Of a stretch of DNA of 64,000 nt, positions 1-6,339 are shown one piece after another (within the stretch, counting starts at the first letter, position 1; every line of letters starts with the position of its first letter). Made by a program: the position numbers and the translations under genes. Source of the stretch: Sphingobacterium populi (GTDB lineage Bacteria > Bacteroidota > Bacteroidia > Sphingobacteriales > Sphingobacteriaceae); contig NZ_LQXS01000001.1 of NCBI RefSeq assembly GCF_001586775.1, positions 372,001 to 436,000 on the forward strand, read 5' to 3'. The notes beneath the pieces are model-generated. The model was not told the DNA's origin, ran no database searches, and worked only from the letters and a program-made list of their open reading frames with translations.

Positions 1-533
1 TAAATATTTTCGGTTTCCGACAAAAGCTAAATCCAATCCAACCCATGTCTTATTAGATAGTCCTTAAATACTTTTTTATAGCACGGAAGATTCATCACAA
101 ATTAATCTCATAGCTTGTAGACATAGGTTAATATCTTCTTTTAATTCATTGCAGTACAATCCTATTCACATTGTTGTGATCAACAGATTTTTCATACAGC
201 AGATGATGTATTGCAATGAGAAGTTGAATACAGGATCAGAGAGCTTCATTACTGAATAGTACTAACCTTTATTCACTTCCGTGATAAAAATAGTGTTTAA
301 TATTAGCATTCGCAAGACGGAAATAATTTTACGGGATACTTTGCGTGTTTCCGAAAAAAATCTTTGTTACAGTAGCATCGGAGCTGCTATTTGACTATAA
401 CAGGATAGCGTGATATATTTTGGGCAAGGGCATGTGAACCCAAAAATATTATTTTTTTACTAAGTGCGAGAAAGTGATATTATCACGAATAGGTCACCTT
501 ACTTGCTCTCAATCAATTCTTAACCGATCTCAC
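1..533. other. Intergenic, no gene recognised
   Basis: AT-rich stretch with stop codons in all frames and no convincing coding region, tRNA or strong hairpin with a T tract. It lies downstream of the minus-strand gene that ends at 534. Any gene to the left lies outside the window. Confidence 0.6.
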
Positions 534-974
534 TTACCTTCTTAATGATTTGATCACCAAACCCGCTGCCAATCCGCCGATGGCATACCACGCAACCGTC
601 ATATATTTTGTCTTCGTGGTGCGCGTGATAGGTTTGTCATCCAAACCGATAGGCTTTGTTAAGGCCAACGCTCCTGCTCCGGCAATAAGACCAGATGCCA
701 GTCCGAGGCCAATGATATTTTTGCGACGTGCCATGCCTATAAGGCTGTAATAAGCAGCATTGCTAATCACATCTGCCGCAAGCGTCGTCAAGAATAATTT
801 CTCTCCTTGCGGTGGCTTTACGCCGACTTTGTCGAGCCCTTTGGAAAGCGCTTCTTCGCCCACTTTGTCTACGCGAGGCGCATCCTCGCTAAATTGTGCA
901 ACTGCCTGATGTACGATATTAAGGACGGCGGCGCCAACAAGGCCGCCTACGAGATTTCCCAATGTTTTTTTCAT
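534..974 (-). CDS. Small glycine/alanine-rich membrane protein, unknown function
   Basis: A 146-residue protein of unknown function. The N-terminus (MKKTLGNLVGGLVGAAVLNI) is a glycine-rich hydrophobic segment that can be a signal anchor. Two more hydrophobic stretches lie in the middle (around residues 65-105, IIGLGLASGLIAGAGALAL) and at the C-terminus (VAWYAIGGLAAGLVIKSL) before a basic tail, so three to four short membrane spans are likely. The hydrophilic part between residues 28 and 58 holds no catalytic motif I recognise. ATG at 974 is the only sensible start. The gene stands alone between non-coding stretches and faces away from the helicase gene's 3' end. I see no operon partner and assign no role beyond inner-membrane location. 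Confidence 0.7.
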   Translation of the reverse strand: MKKTLGNLVGGLVGAAVLNIVHQAVAQFSEDAPRVDKVGEEALSKGLDKVGVKPPQGEKLFLTTLAADVISNAAYYSLIGMARRKNIIGLGLASGLIAGAGALALTKPIGLDDKPITRTTKTKYMTVAWYAIGGLAAGLVIKSLRR

Positions 975-1201
975 AGTATGCGTTTTTATGGTGGTGACTA
1001 TTTCTCGAATAGCATGCTTCTCACGAGGTCATATGTGCTAAGACAACAAGCGTATGGTGCAATTGTTTATCTATATATGGACCTGTGAAATTAGATTCCG
1101 CTATTCCTCAGTCTATTGCGAATAGCTGGAAAACAAAACGGGCATAAATCTCTTTTATTCGAAAGGGTAGAAGTAGCGGCTATTTAGCCACTGGCTCTTT
1201 T

Positions 1202-1240
1202 AACACCAAAGCCTCTTGATGGTCAGGAGGCTTTGGTGTT
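1202..1240 (+). terminator. Perfect 14-bp hairpin, terminator-like
   Basis: Arms AACACCAAAGCCTC (1202-1215) and GAGGCTTTGGTGTT (1227-1240) pair perfectly around an 11-nt loop. The T-rich tail (TTTATATAC) follows on the plus strand, although the nearest gene ending here is the minus-strand helicase at 1294. On the minus strand the tail is A-rich. A weaker hairpin (1175-1182 with 1185-1192, one mismatch) precedes it. It either ends the helicase mRNA without a U tract or terminates an unannotated plus-strand transcript. Confidence 0.55.
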
Positions 1241-1293
1241 TATATACATTTACGAGCAATTAGCCGGTCCAAATAAAGTAAAGGCAATACATA

Positions 1294-2814
1294 TTAACCT
1301 GCCAATTTACCTTTCAATCTTCGAATCATCTGATGAAGTCGATTTAGATAATCTTCCTGCAACCATTCCCGGTAATTCTTTGTCACGTTGCCTAAACATT
1401 TTGCATATTCTCTGATACGGATATTAATTTCCGCATGCAAGTATTCCACCAAATGCAAGGCTTCGGTGATGTTTTCGCTATTTTCTAGACACATGCTGGC
1501 ATGTTGTCGAATGGAGTCGCGTATCGCGTTTTTAGGTTTTTCGCCAGCTTCGATCAATGCCTGGTAGGCAGATAGCATATCGAATGAAGTTTCCAGACTA
1601 TTCGGAAAACGTGTGCGCATCTCCGGATCAATCTGACGAATATTGCTCACCGTGTGTTTCATACTCTCGTGGTAGATGTCAGGATTTTCAAAAACATGTT
1701 GCCAATCAATCGCTGCATCCCAATTGCCAAATCGATCCGCATTATTCCCTAAATCGATCAACGTAAAGGTTGCTTTTTTTGGCAAGCGCCGTGCACCACG
1801 GCCTACCATTTGGTGATATAATGTAATAGATGTCGTCGCTCGGTAAAGGATGATAGCTTGGGTTTTTGGCTCATCGAAACCCGTCGTCAAGATCGATACC
1901 GAAGTCAGGATGGCGCCTTTTGTTTTGCGATACCATTTTAAAATTTGTTCCCTCTCGACGCTAGATGTTTTGTTGTCCAAATGGCGGATAGGATAGCCCG
2001 CAGCTTCAAATACTTCCAGCACCCGGCGGGAGGTAAAAATGCCGTTATTAAATATTAACGTCTTCTTCTTAAGTGCATGTGCTTCGTAGGCTTGTACTAG
2101 TAGATCGAGCATCGCATCCGAACCGAAAAGCATATCGGATGTGCTAATGGTAAAATCCCCATTGCTACCTGTCTGGAGGCTGTTTAGCTCCACATCGTAA
2201 CCATGGTACTTTGGTTTTGCTAAAAATCCCTCATTAATCAACTGAGCAATGGGAGCACCGACTACCAATTCTTCATAAAAACCGTTCATCGGCAGATTGA
2301 CATCCGATGAGAATGGCGTAGCTGTAACACCGATAACATTAGCGTTCTCAAATCGACCCAACAATTTTTGAAAGGAATTGTGATGTGCTTCGTCTACTAT
2401 AACCAAACCGACTTCATGGGTATTTATCATGCCTTCATCGATGCGGTTATTCAAGGTTTCTACCATCGCTACAAAGCAGTGAAATAAATCCTTTTTAGGA
2501 ATACGCTTCACTTTACTATTGATCACTTTATTAACCACGCCGCTCTCTTTCAGTGCGCGTGTAGTTTGTGCACACAATTCCGTTCGGTGCGTCAGTACAA
2601 CTACTTTCTTTTGATGCTCTTCAATAAAGCGCTTCGCTATCTCGGAAAATATTAAGGTCTTTCCGCCGCCAGTAGGCAGTTGGTACAAGATGCGGCGTTT
2701 GTCGCGCGTATCGGCTGCTAATTTGCCAAATAGCAAATCAATATCGTTTTGCTGAAAGTAATGAGGTTTCCTAATCGTAGGCTGATTGGTTGTAGAGGTA
2801 TCGCGACATTCCAT
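1294..2814 (-). CDS. SF2 DEAD/DEAH-box helicase
   Basis: A 506-residue ATP-dependent nucleic-acid helicase of superfamily II. Walker A is PTGGGKT (residues 47-53), motif II is DEAH (141-144), motif III is TATP, and the C-terminal RecA-like domain ends with the arginine-finger motif VI QMVGRGAR. The domain order is N-terminal ResIII/DEAD-like ATPase then Helicase_C, followed by about 150 residues with no motif I recognise. This resembles the stand-alone helicases related to restriction-enzyme R subunits and RadD/YejH. No nuclease or methylase domain is fused and no restriction partner is adjacent, so a housekeeping repair or RNA role is as likely as defence. ATG at 2814 is preceded by a gene-free stretch to 2973. 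Function is inferred from motifs only. Confidence 0.85.
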   Translation of the reverse strand: MECRDTSTTNQPTIRKPHYFQQNDIDLLFGKLAADTRDKRRILYQLPTGGGKTLIFSEIAKRFIEEHQKKVVVLTHRTELCAQTTRALKESGVVNKVINSKVKRIPKKDLFHCFVAMVETLNNRIDEGMINTHEVGLVIVDEAHHNSFQKLLGRFENANVIGVTATPFSSDVNLPMNGFYEELVVGAPIAQLINEGFLAKPKYHGYDVELNSLQTGSNGDFTISTSDMLFGSDAMLDLLVQAYEAHALKKKTLIFNNGIFTSRRVLEVFEAAGYPIRHLDNKTSSVEREQILKWYRKTKGAILTSVSILTTGFDEPKTQAIILYRATTSITLYHQMVGRGARRLPKKATFTLIDLGNNADRFGNWDAAIDWQHVFENPDIYHESMKHTVSNIRQIDPEMRTRFPNSLETSFDMLSAYQALIEAGEKPKNAIRDSIRQHASMCLENSENITEALHLVEYLHAEINIRIREYAKCLGNVTKNYREWLQEDYLNRLHQMIRRLKGKLAG

Positions 2815-2973
2815 AGAACTAGAACCTTGTAAAGTCAGCTAATGTTTGACCATTGCACAAAAATTATATATCCAATACGCACCACTGTAGGATTGAATCT
2901 GTTGTAGGAACCTGAAGTTGTCGTTTTTTTGAAACAGGACGGTAGTACCGCTGCTAAAGGTTGTAGGATATGT

Positions 2974-4170
2974 CTACAGATTTTTCGGAAAATCATCTCT
3001 GAACCATTTATTCTTCCAGTTGTCGGTTTCCTTAATGGTTAGCAAGCAAGATTCAATGTCTTTCATCAAAAGAGGCACGTCAAGATCTTGACCAATAAAT
3101 ACAAGCTCAGTTTTTCGATCTCCCCATTCACTATGCCAGCGCGCATGAAGGTCAGACTTAATCTCATGATATCCCGGCTGTTGGCTTCGGTCTTCTTCGG
3201 TCATGCTGCTCCACCACACACCAGCTTTTTCCAGTCTCAGGCTGCCACCGGCCTGGCTAAAACTGATTGCGTCATCGGGGCGCGAAGCGATCCAGAATAA
3301 TCCTTTGGCTCTGATGATATTATTAGGATATCTTGCATGGAGATATTCGTAAAATCGTTGTGGATGAAATGGTTTCTGAGAGCGAAATACAAAAGAGGAA
3401 ATACCATATTCTTCTGTTTCGGGAGTATGCTCACTTTCTAGCTCTCTGATCCACCCGGCGGCAGAGGAAGCCTCTTCAAAGTCGAATAAATCTGTCCCTA
3501 TGATCTCTGAGGGATCAATGCGTCCAAATTGTGATGCTATTATCTTAGCTAAGGGATTTAATTTTTTAATAGCAGCCTTCAACAGTTGGACAGTACTTTC
3601 GGCCATTAAATCGGTCTTATTAAGGATGATTACATTAGCAAACTCTATCTGATCTGTAAGCAGGTTTACAATCGTTCTGCTATCCATGCGATCATCTGTC
3701 AAGGATCTGTCTATCAGTGTATCTGCGCTTCCAAAATCTTTAAAGAAATTGTAGCAATCCACTACGGTTACCATGGTGTCAATGTAGCTAAATGTTGAAA
3801 GGTCAATTCCTTGGCTATCATCGATATAGCTAAAGGTTTGGGCGACAGGAATCGGCTCAGAAATGCCTGTGCTTTCAATAAGTAAATAATCAAACCTATT
3901 TTCTTTTGCGAGTCTTTCAACCTCTATCACCAGATCCTCTCTCAATGTACAACAGATGCAGCCATTGCTCATCTCAACCAATTTCTCATCCGTGCGCGAT
4001 AGCACATTTTCTCTTTCGACAAGTTGGGCATCAATATTAATCTCGCTCATATCGTTCACAATCACAGCTACTTTAAGCCCCTGCTTGTTATGCAAGATGT
4101 GATTTAATAAAGTTGTCTTGCCGGCTCCGAGAAACCCACTCAATACGGTAACGGGAAGTTTTTTCATCAT
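2974..4170 (-). CDS. COG0523 (CobW/ZNG1-type) GTP-dependent metallochaperone
   Basis: A 398-residue G3E-family GTPase. It shows Walker A GFLGAGKT (residues 12-19), the metal-binding CxCC motif in NGCICCTLRED (Cys71, Cys73, Cys74), a Walker B-like LIESTGISEPIP segment, and NKTD for guanine recognition. The C-terminal CobW_C domain follows (FRSQKPFHPQRFYEYL onward). The family inserts zinc or other metals into client proteins, typically when zinc is scarce, and is often under Zur control. The adjoining dyad at 4233-4275 fits that. Two ATGs (4170, 4167) are possible starts. No metal transporter lies next to it. The specific metal and client are not visible in the sequence. Confidence 0.88.
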   Translation of the reverse strand: MMKKLPVTVLSGFLGAGKTTLLNHILHNKQGLKVAVIVNDMSEINIDAQLVERENVLSRTDEKLVEMSNGCICCTLREDLVIEVERLAKENRFDYLLIESTGISEPIPVAQTFSYIDDSQGIDLSTFSYIDTMVTVVDCYNFFKDFGSADTLIDRSLTDDRMDSRTIVNLLTDQIEFANVIILNKTDLMAESTVQLLKAAIKKLNPLAKIIASQFGRIDPSEIIGTDLFDFEEASSAAGWIRELESEHTPETEEYGISSFVFRSQKPFHPQRFYEYLHARYPNNIIRAKGLFWIASRPDDAISFSQAGGSLRLEKAGVWWSSMTEEDRSQQPGYHEIKSDLHARWHSEWGDRKTELVFIGQDLDVPLLMKDIESCLLTIKETDNWKNKWFRDDFPKNL

Positions 4171-4221
4171 TAGTTTTTATTATGTGTAATTGATCTGTAT
4201 CGGATAATGTAGATCATGCTA

Positions 4222-4229
4222 CAAAAATA
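4222..4229 (-). promoter_or_regulatory. -7 box of the COG0523 gene promoter
   Basis: On the minus strand this reads TATTTTTG, a perfect match to the Bacteroidota -7 consensus TAnnTTTG. It lies about 52 bases upstream of the start codon and directly beside the dyad at 4233-4275, which would cover the -33 region. No clean TTTG occurs at 19-21 nt spacing. Confidence 0.55.
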
Positions 4230-4232
4230 AGA

Positions 4233-4275
4233 ACAATATTAACAAAAGCAACAATGTTGCTTTTGTTAATATTGT
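4233..4275. promoter_or_regulatory. Perfect 21-bp inverted repeat, probable operator
   Basis: The left arm 4233-4253 and right arm 4255-4275 are exact reverse complements around a single central base (4254). The core is GCAACA-A-TGTTGC, flanked by AACAAAA/TTTTGTT and ACAATATT/AATATTGT. It covers the -33 region of the COG0523 promoter, where a repressor would block transcription. Zur (Fur family) is the obvious candidate because COG0523 genes are often zinc-regulated, but that is inference. It could also fold as a long hairpin, though a one-base loop and lack of a T tract argue against a terminator. Confidence 0.65.
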
Positions 4276-4667
4276 ATGCTTCTTTATCTTAGGTTGAGTT
4301 TACTTTATTGACGCTCTACTTTGGTCACCAAGTTTGAGCGAAGTCATGATATGCACTAGTGCACGGTACCCACCTGTTGCATTATGGTGGTATTTGTTTA
4401 AAGTTCCGCTAGGAGACAGGTACTTGGCAATGTCGAAGTTGGAAACACGTTACCGGTTATTGGAACTTATCGGCTATCCCTGTACGCATGTAATAGTTTT
4501 AATATTAGTTTGGCCAAGAGCCAGAAGTTCAAACAATAGCATCCAAACCATTTGTAACATTAAGAATATTACCATTAAAATGGTTTAACATTAATTTTTT
4601 TGCTGTATTTTTGCTGTTCAAACATCTATTAACAAGGCTTGTATTTTTATAAGTTTATCTAATTATT

Positions 4668-4847
4668 ATGAAAACTCATAAATTAGTACATGAAGCTGTC
4701 AAACTTTGCCCGATATGTCGCAGAGGTCAGCTTCTTGATCGTATTCCACGTCCAACGATTGTGAAAACGATTCTTTTCTTTCTACCCCTCAAGAGATATA
4801 AATGCTACAGTTGCGGGAGAAAACCTTATTTAATATCTAAAAGGTGA
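4668..4847 (+). CDS. Small zinc-ribbon protein (59 aa)
   Basis: A 59-residue ORF starting ATG at 4668 and ending TGA at 4847. It carries two cysteine pairs, CPIC (residues 14-17) and CYSC (46-49), the spacing of a four-cysteine zinc ribbon, with a hydrophobic stretch between them (IVKTILFFLPL) and a basic C-terminus (GRKPYLISKR). The protein is strongly basic. This fits small zinc-ribbon proteins common in Sphingobacteria, whose function is unknown. It lies between the metallochaperone operator and the LacI gene, on the same strand as the latter but 196 bases from it, so it is probably monocistronic. Confidence 0.6.
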   Translation: MKTHKLVHEAVKLCPICRRGQLLDRIPRPTIVKTILFFLPLKRYKCYSCGRKPYLISKR

Positions 4848-5021
4848 TATTTTCCAGTAGATTAAATTTTAAAAACCTCTATTTTTTTTGTTTTCTCTTT
4901 GCTTACTTAGCATATTATGTAAGTTTTAGTAATCAAGCATCGTACTACAAAGGATCATTATTTTCCAAGCTTTGCTTTTTGTATAAGAATGATAACCTAG
5001 TCAAATAATTTGTTTTTTAGC

Positions 5022-5029
5022 TATGTTTG
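5022..5029 (+). promoter_or_regulatory. -7 box upstream of the LacI regulator
   Basis: TATGTTTG matches TAnnTTTG exactly. Transcription would begin about 7 bases further on, leaving a leader of under ten bases before the ATG at 5044. No TTTG lies at the usual -33 distance. Confidence 0.4.
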
Positions 5030-5043
5030 CTTAATCAAAAGGC

Positions 5044-6060
5044 ATGGCAAATAACATCACCATAGTAAAATTAGCTGTGGAATTGGGGCTTTCCAAATCT
5101 ACGGTATCTCGTGCATTTCGCGATGGTTCAGATATTAATCCTAAAACACGTTCGCTTATACTGGAGAAGGCCAAGGAGCTAGGTTTTATTCCAAATTTAT
5201 ATGCAAGCAATCTGCGGGGCAGTAAGAGTAATACGATTGCTATTATAATCCCAGAATTTGGTAATAAATTTTTCTCACAAGCAATTAAAGGGATTGAGTG
5301 GGTAGCTCGCAATAATGGATACCATGTATTGATTTACGTGACGGATCATAGCGCCGAAAAAGAGGCGGATATTATCCGTACTTTAGTGAATGGGCGTGTG
5401 GATGGCGTGATTATGTCAGGCTCGGGTGAGGGAAATAACCATGAATATCTTAAGTTGCTCGAAAGCAATCAAGTTCCACTAGTCTTTTTTGATCGCTATT
5501 ATGAAGATGTACCTACTGCATGTATTACGGGAAATGACTTCGATTCGAGCTACGAGGCGACTAAGCATCTCATCGGAAACGGTGCTCGCCGTATTGCTTA
5601 TTTAGCTGTCAACAAAGATGTGTCTATCGGAAAAATACGGATGGAGGGCTATAAAAAAGCATTGAAGGAAGCAGGCTTAACAGTAGATCCAAATCTTATT
5701 TTAGATACTTCCAATGATGCCCTCGTTAATTACGAAGACATTAAAGTACTAATAAATATGGAGCAGCCAGATGCCATATTTGCTTCGGTAGAGCGGCTGG
5801 CGATGAGTACTATTCGAGTTGCTAGGGAACTTGGGCTCACCATCCCGGACGACCTCAAACTCATTTGCTTCTCCTGCCTTGATATTGCAGATATGTTACA
5901 ACCGTCGCTCAGTGTAGTTAAGCAGCCTGCTTACGAGATGGGGGTACAAGCCACCACACAACTATTTGATATACTGCGCGGTCGCAAATCCGATGGCATT
6001 CGTGAGATTATATTCTTAGACTCCGAACTTATCTTTCAAAATTCTAGCAAAAAGGCCTAA
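5044..6060 (+). CDS. LacI-family transcriptional regulator of the maltodextrin locus
   Basis: A 338-residue LacI/GalR regulator. The N-terminal helix-turn-helix is at residues 5-26 (TIVKLAVELGLSKSTVSRAF), followed by the hinge (YASNLRGSKSNTIAIIIPEF) and a periplasmic-binding-like effector domain to the end. It should bind palindromic DNA as a dimer and sense a sugar, probably maltose or a derivative, given that the next genes form a SusCDE/amylase/GH65 locus. The tandem palindrome at 6118-6141, just after this gene and over the start of the SusC transcript, is the likely target. Gene order (LacI, SusC, SusD, SusE, GH13, PgmB, GH65, MFS) resembles maltose loci of other Bacteroidota. Repressor versus activator is inferred from operator position. 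Confidence 0.9.
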   Translation: MANNITIVKLAVELGLSKSTVSRAFRDGSDINPKTRSLILEKAKELGFIPNLYASNLRGSKSNTIAIIIPEFGNKFFSQAIKGIEWVARNNGYHVLIYVTDHSAEKEADIIRTLVNGRVDGVIMSGSGEGNNHEYLKLLESNQVPLVFFDRYYEDVPTACITGNDFDSSYEATKHLIGNGARRIAYLAVNKDVSIGKIRMEGYKKALKEAGLTVDPNLILDTSNDALVNYEDIKVLINMEQPDAIFASVERLAMSTIRVARELGLTIPDDLKLICFSCLDIADMLQPSLSVVKQPAYEMGVQATTQLFDILRGRKSDGIREIIFLDSELIFQNSSKKA

Positions 6061-6077
6061 AATATTTTTGCAGTTCC

Positions 6078-6108
6078 TTTGTGTAAATTATTTTTTCTAC
6101 TACCTTAG
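6078..6108 (+). promoter_or_regulatory. Promoter of the maltodextrin operon
   Basis: A -33 TTTG (6078-6081) is followed by a 19-nt spacer and a -7 box TACCTTAG (6101-6108), one mismatch from TAnnTTTG. Predicted transcription start is near 6114, immediately before the tandem operator. Confidence 0.65.
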
Positions 6109-6117
6109 CGTTGATTT

Positions 6118-6141
6118 GGGAACGTTCCCGGGAACATTCTC
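6118..6141. promoter_or_regulatory. Tandem LacI-type operator
   Basis: A perfect 12-bp palindrome GGGAACGTTCCC (6118-6129) is followed without a gap by the near-copy GGGAACATTCTC (6130-6141). Both are even-length sites with an AACRTT core, as LacI-family regulators bind. Their centres are 12 bp apart. The site overlaps the predicted transcription start, which suits repression by the LacI protein encoded just upstream. Confidence 0.7.
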
Positions 6142-6216
6142 ATTTTGATGATATTGGCTCTAGGCCTCAATTATAAATTAGAATACAGAAAAACATAAGG
6201 GTGTAAGTAAGGTAAT

Positions 6217-6242
6217 CCGTCAGCTATGGAGTTTGCTGACGG
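6217..6242 (+). promoter_or_regulatory. Leader hairpin upstream of maltodextrin SusC
   Basis: CCGTCAGC (6217-6224) and GCTGACGG (6235-6242) form a perfect 8-bp stem around a 10-nt loop, followed by an A/T-rich tail (TAATTTAAATTTTT). It lies inside the roughly 225-nt leader. It could stabilise the 5' end or act as a weak attenuator. Confidence 0.4.
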
Positions 6243-6339
6243 TAATTTAAATTTTTGGTCAGATTTATTTGATCTACCAAGCACTGTTATCGACCGAGAA
6301 AAACACACAGTAAATATATTTATAAACCAAATTAGTATT

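Noticed and set aside
4334..4588. 84-codon plus-strand ORF between the dyad and the zinc-ribbon gene
   Set aside because: No recognisable motif, unusual residue mix and no promoter or start support; probably chance in a gap.
6118..6141. Restriction-type palindromes only
   Set aside because: Two contiguous matching palindromes at the promoter next to a LacI gene are better explained as an operator.
6226..6339. Upstream ATG giving SusC a 38-residue extension
   Set aside because: The extension precedes a normal signal peptide, covers a leader hairpin and has no family counterpart.
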